The notes: a model not told the origin generated them from the letters alone. A stretch of DNA of 9,834 bases from Pontiella sp. (GCA_029939385.1 JAOZSZ010000035.1:1-9834), one strand, 5' to 3'. Shown: positions 1 to 6,561, counted from the stretch's first letter. A program made the numbers and translations.

Positions 1-1100
1 TGGCCGAGCACATGCTCATCCTCCGCTTCACCAATCCGGAAGGAAAACAGTTCCATATTGCTGCGGCATTCCCCTCCGCTTGTGGAAAAACTAATCTGGC
101 CATGCTTCAGTCCACCGTTCCTGGATGGAAAGTGGAAACCATTGGTGATGATATTGCTTGGATGAAACCTGGCGAAGACGGACGTCTCTATGCGATTAAT
201 CCAGAAGCTGGATTCTTCGGCGTGGCTCCGGGTACTGCGGAATACTCCAACCCGATGGCACTTGCCAGCTGTGAAAAAGACACCATCTTTACCAACGTAG
301 TTGTCACTAACGACGGCGATGTGTGGTGGGAAGATATGGGCGTGGAGTGCGAAGGTGGAACCGATTGGTTGAACCGTCCGTGGAAACCCGGAATGAAGGA
401 TGAACAGGGCAACGTTATTAAAGGCGCGCACCCGAACAGCCGCTTCACTGCACGTGCTGCAAACTGCCCCGTGATCTGCCCCGACTGGGAAAACCCAGCC
501 GGTGTTCCGATCGACATCTTCGTATTCGGTGGAAAGCGTTCTAATACCATCCCGTTGGTGCATGAAGCGTTCAACTTCGAGCAAGGCGTTTACATGGGAG
601 CAACCGCTTCTTCCGAGCCGACGGCTGCGGCCCTCGACCTGGGCAATGTAAGCCTGCGTTTCGATCCCTTCGCTATGACCCCGTTCATCGGATACCACGC
701 CGGCGACTATATGCAGCATTGGTTCGACATGGGCGAGCAACTGGGCGACAAAGCCCCGCGTTGCTTCTACGTCAACTGGTTCCGCAAGACGGAAGACGGC
801 AAGTGGCTCTGGCCTGGCTTCGGCGAAAACTCCCGCGTCCTCAAATGGATGTGCGACCGCGTCGAAGGCAAGGTTGATGCCCGCGAAACCCCGATCGGTC
901 TGATGCCGGTTGACGGCGACCTGACCCTCGACGGTCTGGACATCTCGGCCGAAGACTGGGCGGAACTGATGAAGGTCGACACTGACCTCTTCAAGGCAAC
1001 GCTTACCGATGCCCGGGAATACCTGGCGAAGTTTGGCGACAAGCTTCCGGCCAAGATGGTCGAACAGATGGATGCGCTTGAAGCCCGTCTGAACGGCTAA
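1..1100 (+). CDS. pckG: Phosphoenolpyruvate carboxykinase (GTP), 5'-truncated by window edge
   Basis: This enzyme interconverts oxaloacetate + GTP and phosphoenolpyruvate + GDP + CO2 in the cytosol, linking the TCA-cycle pool to glycolysis/gluconeogenesis. The reading frame is open from the first base (first whole codon at 3, Ala-Glu-His, then the Met at 12). That Met is internal, because the family has roughly 600 residues and only about 365 are here, so about 235-240 N-terminal residues lie upstream. Numbering from the Met at 12, the P-loop FPSACGKTN is at 20-28 with the conserved active-site Cys24, and the metal-binding kinase-2 motif GDDIAWM is at 45-51. The segment FGGKRSNTIPLVHEAF and the late NWFRK / WLWPGFGENSRVLKWM block match the guanine-nucleotide site of the GTP class, not the ATP class. 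The stop is TAA, followed within 25 bp by a strong terminator. Synonymous codon choice changes along the gene (see findings). The assignment is very secure; the physiological direction of the reaction cannot be told. Confidence 0.96.
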   Translation, partial: AEHMLILRFTNPEGKQFHIAAAFPSACGKTNLAMLQSTVPGWKVETIGDDIAWMKPGEDGRLYAINPEAGFFGVAPGTAEYSNPMALASCEKDTIFTNVVVTNDGDVWWEDMGVECEGGTDWLNRPWKPGMKDEQGNVIKGAHPNSRFTARAANCPVICPDWENPAGVPIDIFVFGGKRSNTIPLVHEAFNFEQGVYMGATASSEPTAAALDLGNVSLRFDPFAMTPFIGYHAGDYMQHWFDMGEQLGDKAPRCFYVNWFRKTEDGKWLWPGFGENSRVLKWMCDRVEGKVDARETPIGLMPVDGDLTLDGLDISAEDWAELMKVDTDLFKATLTDAREYLAKFGDKLPAKMVEQMDALEARLNG

Positions 1101-1121
1101 CTCAATCTCCGGATTGGAAAC

Positions 1122-1155
1122 AAAAAAAGCGTCCCGCTTGCGGGGCGCTTTTTTT
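1122..1155 (+). terminator. Intrinsic terminator of pckG
   Basis: The stem AAAAAAAGCG-T-CCCGC pairs with GCGGG-G-CGCTTTTTTT across a two-base TT gap, with one T-G pair inside. It ends in seven Ts. It starts 21 bp after the pckG stop. The A-run/T-run symmetry means it could also act on the opposite strand, but the next gene on that strand has its own terminator. Confidence 0.9.
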
Positions 1156-1247
1156 GTATACTCACTCCGGCGGGGAATCCTCTCGTCGGGGCATAGGTGG
1201 AAATAGACCCTCCTGGGGTTCTTTCTGGCGTCGGTTGTCTAAAGAAA

Positions 1248-1272
1248 AAAAGCCACCTTCATGGTGGCTTTT
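1248..1272 (-). terminator. Intrinsic terminator of the SHD1-domain gene
   Basis: AAAAGCCACC (1248-1257) pairs perfectly with GGTGGCTTTT (1263-1272) around the loop TTCAT. Read on the minus strand, the hairpin is followed by a T-rich run (complement of 1241-1250). It lies 24 bp beyond the stop codon of the minus-strand gene, so it is best read as that gene's terminator. The two terminators leave about 90 bp (1156-1247) in which I see nothing. Confidence 0.85.
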
Positions 1273-1295
1273 CTAAATCCTATTGGGTGTGGAAT

Positions 1296-1982
1296 CTATT
1301 GTTCTAATTCTTTTAAATAGGCTTTATCTTCTTTGGAAAGAGCGTTCAGGGAGAAGGGTTGGGTAATGCCCTTGGCCTCGGATTTTAAGAAAACATTTCC
1401 TTTAGATTGTTTAACGTAAATGGCCCGCACCGGAATCTTTTTCCCCTTATGAGTAATAATCCACTCTCGGTATTCCGGTTGGATTGATCCGTCCGTCGCT
1501 TTCCCTTCGGTTGTTGCTTTAGCAGCCTTCTCTTCCAACTTTAGATTTTTAACGAATAAAATAGGGATTCCATCAATACTAATTTTTTCGGAAGGACCGT
1601 TTATGCCGACGAAGATAGAGTAATAGTCCATGTTTCCATCTTCATCGCTTTCGCCGGAATCTAAAAGAATGGCATCTTCTTCATAATCGACAGGCTCATA
1701 TTCCGTCGCATAGTAGCCTAGATAGTTTTCGCTGTTATCCACGAAAATAACTCGGTATCCACCTTTTCTGAGCGAACCCGAAAAGATGTGGTAGTAGCTT
1801 TCTTCTGTTTCAAGTGATCCAACTTTATTAATTCTCATTTTTTCGGGAGAATGTTCTGTGCCAGCGGTTTGAAGGAGGGTTTCAATTTCACGGGTACTGG
1901 GAACGTTTTTCTTTTCTCCGGCCACGGCGGCCACATTCGCTGCGAGTAGTGCAAACAGTATAAGTCGACTTGTCTTTTTCAT
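1296..1982 (-). CDS. Secreted SHD1-like domain protein of unknown function
   Basis: This encodes a predicted exported protein of 228 residues. I chose the Met at 1982 over an in-frame Met 17 codons upstream because it begins a clean Sec signal peptide (MKKTSR, then a hydrophobic stretch LILFALLAANVAAVA, likely cut after Ala21). AAAAAGGAAAT also sits just upstream as a ribosome site. Residues about 23-165 match nothing I recognise and include an acidic Glu/Asp/Tyr-rich patch at about 94-121. Residues about 171-224 (YREW..., KIPVRAIYV, NVFLKS, SLNALSKEDKAYL) follow the SLA1 homology domain 1 pattern R-x-W ... A-x(n)-V-x-L ... L-S-x-x-D-x-x-Y. This module is frequent at the ends of planctomycete and verrucomicrobial exported proteins, and its bacterial role is unknown. 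No lipobox Cys or membrane anchor is seen, so a periplasmic or extracellular location is inferred. It is a single-gene unit; I found no convincing promoter. Confidence 0.8.
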   Translation of the reverse strand: MKKTSRLILFALLAANVAAVAGEKKNVPSTREIETLLQTAGTEHSPEKMRINKVGSLETEESYYHIFSGSLRKGGYRVIFVDNSENYLGYYATEYEPVDYEEDAILLDSGESDEDGNMDYYSIFVGINGPSEKISIDGIPILFVKNLKLEEKAAKATTEGKATDGSIQPEYREWIITHKGKKIPVRAIYVKQSKGNVFLKSEAKGITQPFSLNALSKEDKAYLKELEQ

Positions 1983-2146
1983 ACCTATTTCCTTTTTTGT
2001 GTTATTTAGCAAGAAGCTGCCTCGCAATCCCAAACGATTAACTATGGATTTTAAATATAGATTTAGAGCTTAAATATCCATTGTTTTCAATAATTTTTTA
2101 ATTTTATGTTCTATTTTTTCTTCCTGTGACCCAGTAAAAAAACCCC

Positions 2147-2175
2147 TTGGCAGGGATCGGGGCTTTCGGCATAAT
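2147..2175 (+). promoter_or_regulatory. Sigma-70-type promoter for efp-epmA
   Basis: TTGGCA (2147-2152) and CATAAT (2170-2175) are each one base from consensus and are separated by exactly 17 bp. The start site would fall near 2182, giving a leader of about 36 nt. The ribosome site TTGAGG (2204-2209) lies eight bases before the efp ATG. No other promoter-like pair as good lies in the 2034-2217 gap. Confidence 0.7.
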
Positions 2176-2217
2176 GCGCGCTCTTTTCGAAGCAAAGAAC
2201 TAATTGAGGCAATACCT

Positions 2218-2784
2218 ATGTACAGTGCATCTGACCTTAAAAAAGGCTTAAAAATTGAGATCGATGGCGATCCCTGCATGATTACTAATTTCGAGTTTTC
2301 TAAGCCCGGCAAAGGCCAAGCCCTTTACCGGTGTAAAATTAAAAACCTAATTAGCGGAAACACGTTTGATAAAACCTATCGTTCCTCCGAAAAGATCAAT
2401 CGTTGTTCATTGATGTCTTACGATTTTACTTTTTCTTATATTGATGGAGAGAATTATGTTTTTTCCAACAATGAAACCTATGAAGAGGCTCTGTTGGGGA
2501 TCGATTTGATCGGTGACCTAAAAAACTTTATTGTTGATGATATGTCAGTTGAGATTCTTTTCCATAACGATCGCGCCCTTGAGATTACCCTTCCTAATTT
2601 TGTTGAAATGGAAATTGCAGCAACCGAGCCCGGCGCACGGGGGGACACGGCTACGAATGTTATGAAACCAGCCTCCCTTGCAAATGGCTACGAAATCAAC
2701 GTGCCAATTTTTATTAATGAGGGAGATGTTATTCGTATTGATACCCGCACGGGAACCTATGCAGATCGCGTGTCTAAGAGATAG
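2218..2784 (+). CDS. efp: Translation elongation factor P
   Basis: EF-P binds between the ribosomal P and E sites and speeds peptide bond formation at polyproline stretches. The product has 188 residues, the usual family size. It shows the N-terminal KOW-like domain with the modification loop KPGKGQA at 29-35, whose tip residue Lys32 corresponds to the lysine beta-lysylated in Escherichia coli (Lys34). The central OB domain follows, then the conserved EPGARGDTATN (137-147) and the C-terminal signature KPASLANGYEINVPIFINEG (150-169). The lysine tip and the adjacent epmA gene predict beta-lysylation rather than rhamnosylation (which needs Arg) or 5-aminopentanolylation. The ATG is supported by TTGAGG at 2204-2209. 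It is followed after three bases by epmA, so the two are co-transcribed and probably translationally coupled. Assignment is very secure. Confidence 0.97.
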   Translation: MYSASDLKKGLKIEIDGDPCMITNFEFSKPGKGQALYRCKIKNLISGNTFDKTYRSSEKINRCSLMSYDFTFSYIDGENYVFSNNETYEEALLGIDLIGDLKNFIVDDMSVEILFHNDRALEITLPNFVEMEIAATEPGARGDTATNVMKPASLANGYEINVPIFINEGDVIRIDTRTGTYADRVSKR

Positions 2785-2787
2785 CGA

Positions 2788-3642
2788 ATGGGGGTTGAAA
2801 ATATCATTTTGAGAGACGCCGTGATGCGTAGCATCAGGGCGTTTTTTTATGATCAGGGATTTGTTGAGGTTGAAACCCCCGTCCGACTCAAAACTCCCTG
2901 TATGGAACTGCATATTGATGCCGAGCCGAGTGGGGATCATTTTTTACGCACGTCTCCGGAACTTTTTCATAAGCAACTGCTCGCGGCGGGACATAAACAA
3001 ATTTTTGAGATTGGAAAGTGTTTTCGTAGAGGTGAATTTGGTCCCTTGCATAATCCCGAATACACCATGCTCGAATGGTACCGCACCCATGCCGATTATA
3101 TGGATATGCTTGCCGATATTCAGGCGCTCATCTCTGGGGTATCTAAATATCGAAATCTCGGTTCTGATGATTGGAAAATTTTGACGGTCTCCGAGGCCTT
3201 TTTGGAATATGCGGGGTGGGACCCGGTGGGTCATTATAATGAAGACCGCTTTGATATGGATCTCGTTGAAAAGGTTGAACCTGCACTCAAACAATTTCCT
3301 GGGCCGGTTGTTTTGATCGACTATCCCATTGAAGTCGCTGCGCTCGCACGGCATAAGCCGAGTCATCCGCTGGTGGCTGAACGCTGGGAGTTGTACCTCT
3401 GCGGGGTTGAGATCGCCAATGCGTATTCCGAACTTACTGATCCCATCGAACAGCGTCGACGGTTTGAAGCATGCGCGGGTCAGCGTAGGAGGCTTGGAAA
3501 AGAAGTTTACCCCATCGATGAAGCCTTCCTTCAGTCCCTAGAAAAAATGCCTCCAGCGGGGGGGGTTGCTCTTGGGGTGGATCGTCTACTCATGCTTCTT
3601 GCAGGAGCCGATTCGCTGGATGCGGTGCTATCATTCCGCTGA
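2788..3642 (+). CDS. epmA: EF-P--(R)-beta-lysine ligase (EpmA/PoxA/GenX)
   Basis: This is a truncated class II lysyl-tRNA synthetase paralogue that activates beta-lysine with ATP and transfers it to the EF-P loop lysine instead of tRNA. At 284 residues it is a catalytic core only, without the anticodon-binding domain of LysRS, and shorter than the 325-residue E. coli protein. Visible: motif 1 region FFYDQGFVEVETP (19-31), TSPE (55-58), motif 2 FRRGEFGPLHNPEYTMLEWY (79-98), EIANAYSELTDP (208-219) and motif 3 GVALGVDRLLML (259-270). Ala261 in motif 3 corresponds to E. coli Ala298, where true LysRS has Gly; this favours EpmA over a LysRS fragment. The start ATG lies three bases after efp. The partner aminomutase EpmB, which makes beta-lysine, is not in the window. 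An eight-G run precedes motif 3 (see findings). The last 12 bp overlap the convergent gene. Confidence 0.93.
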   Translation: MGVENIILRDAVMRSIRAFFYDQGFVEVETPVRLKTPCMELHIDAEPSGDHFLRTSPELFHKQLLAAGHKQIFEIGKCFRRGEFGPLHNPEYTMLEWYRTHADYMDMLADIQALISGVSKYRNLGSDDWKILTVSEAFLEYAGWDPVGHYNEDRFDMDLVEKVEPALKQFPGPVVLIDYPIEVAALARHKPSHPLVAERWELYLCGVEIANAYSELTDPIEQRRRFEACAGQRRRLGKEVYPIDEAFLQSLEKMPPAGGVALGVDRLLMLLAGADSLDAVLSFR

Positions 3643-4044
3643 GTCTTTTTCCTCGGTGTGATATTTTTCGATCGTTTTCCCGAGTGTGCGCAGTTGTTTG
3701 GCCACATCGTTTAATCGAAATTCGATCGAATTAAGAATCCAAAACTGAAAGTGCTCTACTTTGGTGGACTTGTGCATCATCCAGATAATCTTGACCGAAA
3801 CCATGAGGACGGCAATTTCTAATGAGAAGGTGGATGAAATCGGTAAATCAATATGTAGCGTGTGCCGAAGGATATCCCCGATAAAAAGGGTCGCAATAGA
3901 AATGATAAAAAGGGTGTTGACCCACCGGTCTCGTTTCTGGTCGCCTTTCCCTCCAATTTGACCCATCAACCGCCGAATTTTTTCTTTTTCCTTTTTAAAC
4001 TGATCAAGCTCCGCCTTCAGTTTGATTGGATCTAGTTCTTTCAT
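3631..4044 (-). CDS. Small two-helix membrane protein, function unknown
   Basis: I do not recognise this 137-residue protein. The N-terminal 30 residues are highly charged and heptad-like (KAELDQFKKEKEKIRRL), suggesting a short coiled coil. There are two likely membrane helices, at about 41-60 (WVNTLFIISIATLFIGDILR) and 72-90 (TFSLEIAVLMVSVKIIWMM), joined by a short loop. A charged C-terminal tail at about 100-137 may form another amphipathic helix. Both ends would face the cytoplasm if the positive-inside rule holds. The start at 4044 is supported by GGAG placed seven bases upstream on the minus strand, and by a very good promoter further up. Its 3' end overlaps the end of epmA by 12 bp. It is divergent from murG, which hints at, but does not show, an envelope role. 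The coding assignment is fairly secure; the function is open. Confidence 0.75.
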   Translation of the reverse strand: MKELDPIKLKAELDQFKKEKEKIRRLMGQIGGKGDQKRDRWVNTLFIISIATLFIGDILRHTLHIDLPISSTFSLEIAVLMVSVKIIWMMHKSTKVEHFQFWILNSIEFRLNDVAKQLRTLGKTIEKYHTEEKDSAE

Positions 4045-4051
4045 GAGTTAC

Positions 4052-4066
4052 TCCATAATTAATGGA
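4052..4066. repeat. Inverted repeat TCCAT-N5-ATGGA
   Basis: TCCAT (4052-4056) and ATGGA (4062-4066) flank AATTA. The element covers the predicted transcription start and part of the ribosome site of the minus-strand membrane gene. The same half-sites recur at 4111-4123. Confidence 0.5.
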
Positions 4067-4070
4067 TGGG

Positions 4071-4098
4071 ATTATAAGGTTGAAGGGGATTCTATCAA
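4071..4098 (-). promoter_or_regulatory. Promoter of the two-helix membrane protein gene
   Basis: On the minus strand TTGATA (complement of 4093-4098) and a perfect TATAAT (complement of 4071-4076) are separated by 16 bp. The predicted start near 4064 gives a leader of about 20 nt that contains the GGAG ribosome site. It overlaps the candidate murG promoter that runs the other way. Confidence 0.65.
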
Positions 4099-4109
4099 TA
4101 AATTATCGT
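4080..4109 (+). promoter_or_regulatory. Candidate promoter of murG-murC
   Basis: TTGAAG (4080-4085) and TATCGT (4104-4109) are separated by 18 bp. The -10 is weak (4 of 6 matches, keeping the key T-A and final T). The start would lie near 4116. It interleaves with the stronger minus-strand promoter, so the two could compete or be jointly controlled. Confidence 0.4.
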
Positions 4110-4110
4110 A

Positions 4111-4135
4111 TCCATTCGATGGAGTAGCATGCTAC
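4111..4135. repeat. Inverted repeat TCCAT-N3-ATGGA followed by 12-bp palindrome
   Basis: TCCAT-TCG-ATGGA (4111-4123) is followed directly by the perfect palindrome GTAGCATGCTAC (4124-4135). The first element covers the predicted murG start site and the palindrome lies in its leader. They are candidate operator sites; no regulator is identified. Confidence 0.5.
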
Positions 4136-4166
4136 AACTTGCGTTTAATTTATGGGGTAAAACTGA

Positions 4167-5261
4167 ATGGGGAAAAAACTAAAAATTGCAATTGCTTGTG
4201 GCGGCACGGGTGGACACATATTTCCTGGATTGGCAACGGGGCGCGAGCTCCTTGAGCGAGGGCATGATGTTACGCTCTGGCTGGCGGGGAAAGATATTGA
4301 GAGCGATGCCGTGAAAGATTGGGAAGGAAAGACGATTACCATTCCATCTGAAGGTTTCCAGTTTGGTATTTCAGTTCGTAGTATATTAACTCTTTTTCGA
4401 CTTTATAAAGCCTATCGGCTATCGCTTCCGCCGATGCGCGAAAGTCGGCCCGATGTGGTGCTCGCTATGGGGAGCTATGCCTCTTTTGGTCCCATCAAAG
4501 CGGCACGGAAGTTGGGGATTCCTTATGTCCTGCACGAAGCCAACCTATTGCCGGGGCGCGCCGTGAGTTTATTGGCAAGTAAGGCTCATACCGTGGCCGT
4601 TAGTTTTGAAAAGTCCCGTTTTTACCTTAAACATCATAACCTTGAAACCACGGGAATGCCGTTGCGTAAAGCATTGCAACGCGCCAGCCTTCTGCCTCGG
4701 CGTGAGCGCGGCAAAAATGATCCCTTGCGAATCCTTGTGATGGGCGGTAGTCGGGGTGCACAGGTGCTTAATCAAGTGGTTCCCAAGGCCATTTCAGCAA
4801 TGGCAGAGAAGGGGGTGGTTCTTGAAGTGGAGCATATTGCCGGCCTTCAGAATTCGGAGGAAATTGAAGCCATTTATAAGGAAGCGGGCATTCAGGCGAA
4901 TGTGCATCACTTTGTTCGGGATATGGAAAATATTTATCTCAATGTTGATCTGGCCATTTGTCGTTCCGGCGCCGCGACCTGCGCCGAACTGGCCGTATTT
5001 GGATTGCCAGCCTTGCTCATTCCATATCCTTTTGCCGTGCGCAATCATCAAATGGGCAATGCGCGTGCTCTTCAAGATTCTGCCGCGGCCGATGTGGTGG
5101 CACAAGAGGATCTCACGGCGAGTTGGTTGTGCGATTACCTCGTTAGTGTTTCAGAAAAACCGGAACGATTGGAACACATGGTTGCGGCCATGAAAAAACG
5201 GGCGCAACTTAATGCTTCGGGTCGTTTGGCCGATCTCCTTGAAAGGGTGGGCGGGGCATAA
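4167..5261 (+). CDS. murG: UDP-GlcNAc:lipid I N-acetylglucosaminyltransferase MurG
   Basis: MurG transfers GlcNAc from UDP-GlcNAc to lipid I to make lipid II, on the cytoplasmic face of the inner membrane. The product has 364 residues, the normal GT28/GT-B size. The N-terminal acceptor domain carries glycine loop 1 GGTGGH (12-17), loop 2 MGSYASFGP (101-109) and HEAN (123-126, for the more usual HEQN). The C-terminal donor domain carries loop 3 MGGSRGAQ (192-199), RSGAATCAEL (266-275, with the ribose-contacting Glu274) and IPYPFAVRNHQ (285-295). The start MGKKLKIAIA places GGTGGH where expected; a GGGG at 4154-4157 nine bases upstream serves as ribosome site. The stop TAA is two bases before murC, so the genes are coupled. 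Secure assignment. Confidence 0.96.
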   Translation: MGKKLKIAIACGGTGGHIFPGLATGRELLERGHDVTLWLAGKDIESDAVKDWEGKTITIPSEGFQFGISVRSILTLFRLYKAYRLSLPPMRESRPDVVLAMGSYASFGPIKAARKLGIPYVLHEANLLPGRAVSLLASKAHTVAVSFEKSRFYLKHHNLETTGMPLRKALQRASLLPRRERGKNDPLRILVMGGSRGAQVLNQVVPKAISAMAEKGVVLEVEHIAGLQNSEEIEAIYKEAGIQANVHHFVRDMENIYLNVDLAICRSGAATCAELAVFGLPALLIPYPFAVRNHQMGNARALQDSAAADVVAQEDLTASWLCDYLVSVSEKPERLEHMVAAMKKRAQLNASGRLADLLERVGGA

Positions 5262-5263
5262 TT

Positions 5264-6544
5264 GTGAATGCGGTTGATCATGCACAAGAGTTGATTGAAC
5301 GCGGAGGAACCGTTCATCTGATAGGTGCGGGCGGCATGGGTATGGCTGGGGTGGCCTTTCTTCTTAAAGAACGGGGATTTATTGTTTCCGGGTGCGACGT
5401 ACAAGAAAATCGACAAACCGCATGGCTTCAAAAAAAGGGGATCAATATTTTTTTGGGGCACCATGAATCGCATATCAACAAATCGGTTGATTGGTTGGTT
5501 CGTTCCACGGCCGTTCCTGACACTCATCCCGAAGTTCAATGCGCCAAGAAACTTGGAATTCCTGTTTCGCGTCGCGGTGAAGTATTGCCCGCGCTCATGC
5601 GAAACCACACCTGTATTGCCGTCAGCGGTACACATGGAAAAACCACGACCACCGCGATGATTGCCCAAGTCCTTGGATGTGGATATTGCGTTGGCGGTGA
5701 AATGGTGGACATCGAGGGCATCGCTAAATCAGGCGAAGTTATGGTGGTTGAGGCAGATGAATCGGATGGAACGATTGTGGGTTATTCTCCCGACTTCACC
5801 GTGATCACCAATATAGAATATGATCATATGGAGCATCACGCTTCGGCGGCGGATTTTATAGATTGTTTTAAGCAGCTGATTAAGAACACAAAGCAGAAGG
5901 TTTACTATGGTGCTGATGATCCTATTTCGGTCCAACTCTGTTCTGGGAATCCGAAGTGTGAGTCTTTTTCTTTTCCGACTTTCCCGCTATCACTGCCGCT
6001 GCCGGGAAATCATAACCAATGGAATGCCGCGGCGACGCTGGCGGTATCTCGAACGTGGAAAACAGAGGCCGAGATTTTTAAGGCCTTAGAAAAGATGAAC
6101 TCTATTCGCCGTCGCTTTGAAACAGTTTTTGAGCGGGATGGGATTCGGATTGTTTCTGATTACGCACATCATCCAACTGAAATTGCGGCACTTATTCAAA
6201 CGGCATTAGAGCTGAAGCCCAAGCGACTACTCGGTATTTTTCAACCACACCGTTACACGCGCACGCTTGCGCTTGGTCCCGACTTTCCACCTAGTTTTCA
6301 AGGAGTAGAAAAACTTGGGTTGGTTCCGGTTTATGCGGCCTCCGAGTCGCCGATCGAAGGGGGAACAACCTCAGATTTAAGGGCTCGTTTTTCGGAGGAG
6401 TGGGATGGGCGGTTATTTGAGTTTCAAACTCTAGAATTGGCCTGGGCGGAGATCTTGTCCCAATTGCGCGAAGGCGATCTGCTCCTTCTTATGGGCGCTG
6501 GCGATATCGAACAAATGGCCGAGTGGGCTCGGCAATGCAGATAA
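5264..6544 (+). CDS. murC: UDP-N-acetylmuramate--L-alanine ligase MurC
   Basis: MurC adds L-Ala to UDP-MurNAc with ATP hydrolysis, the first peptide-stem step in the cytoplasm. The N-terminal Rossmann part has HLIGAGGMGMAGVA (18-31). The central ATPase domain has SGTHGKTTTT (121-130), EADESDGT (163-170), NIEYDHM (183-189) and GNHNQWNA (248-255). The C-terminal domain has DYAHHPTE (299-306), FQPHRYTRT (326-334) and the closing GAGDI motif. The start is GTG at 5264, two bases after the murG stop, with a G-rich ribosome site (GGCGGGG) inside the murG end; the nearby ATG at 5268 is out of frame. At 426 residues it is shorter than the usual 460-490, partly because the stretch between DDP and GNHN is about half the E. 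coli length. The alternative, Mpl, fits the N-terminal glycine motif less well. No murB, ddl or ftsQ follows. Confidence 0.92.
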   Translation: MNAVDHAQELIERGGTVHLIGAGGMGMAGVAFLLKERGFIVSGCDVQENRQTAWLQKKGINIFLGHHESHINKSVDWLVRSTAVPDTHPEVQCAKKLGIPVSRRGEVLPALMRNHTCIAVSGTHGKTTTTAMIAQVLGCGYCVGGEMVDIEGIAKSGEVMVVEADESDGTIVGYSPDFTVITNIEYDHMEHHASAADFIDCFKQLIKNTKQKVYYGADDPISVQLCSGNPKCESFSFPTFPLSLPLPGNHNQWNAAATLAVSRTWKTEAEIFKALEKMNSIRRRFETVFERDGIRIVSDYAHHPTEIAALIQTALELKPKRLLGIFQPHRYTRTLALGPDFPPSFQGVEKLGLVPVYAASESPIEGGTTSDLRARFSEEWDGRLFEFQTLELAWAEILSQLREGDLLLLMGAGDIEQMAEWARQCR

Positions 6545-6561
6545 ATTTAAACCTCCTGTTT

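Noticed and set aside
1983..2033. A 17-codon upstream extension of the SHD1-domain gene
   Set aside because: It would bury the signal peptide behind extra residues (MGLRGSFLLNNTKKEIG) and skip the good ribosome site before 1982.
2136..2162. A GC hairpin followed by a run of seven Ts on the minus strand (CCCC...GGGG type), resembling a terminator
   Set aside because: No minus-strand gene ends here, the stem is weak, and the same bases form the efp promoter.
2944..3366. A 140-residue open frame antisense to epmA
   Set aside because: Low-quality composition and complete overlap with a strongly conserved gene.
6518..6533. The hairpin GCCGAG-TGGG-CTCGGC at the end of murC as a terminator
   Set aside because: It lies in the coding sequence and no T tract follows directly.
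6551..6557. A perfect AGGAGGT ribosome-site sequence on the minus strand just past the end of the cytochrome gene
   Set aside because: No ATG, GTG or TTG starts a reading frame at a proper distance, and the sequence beyond is the antisense of murC. Taken as chance.
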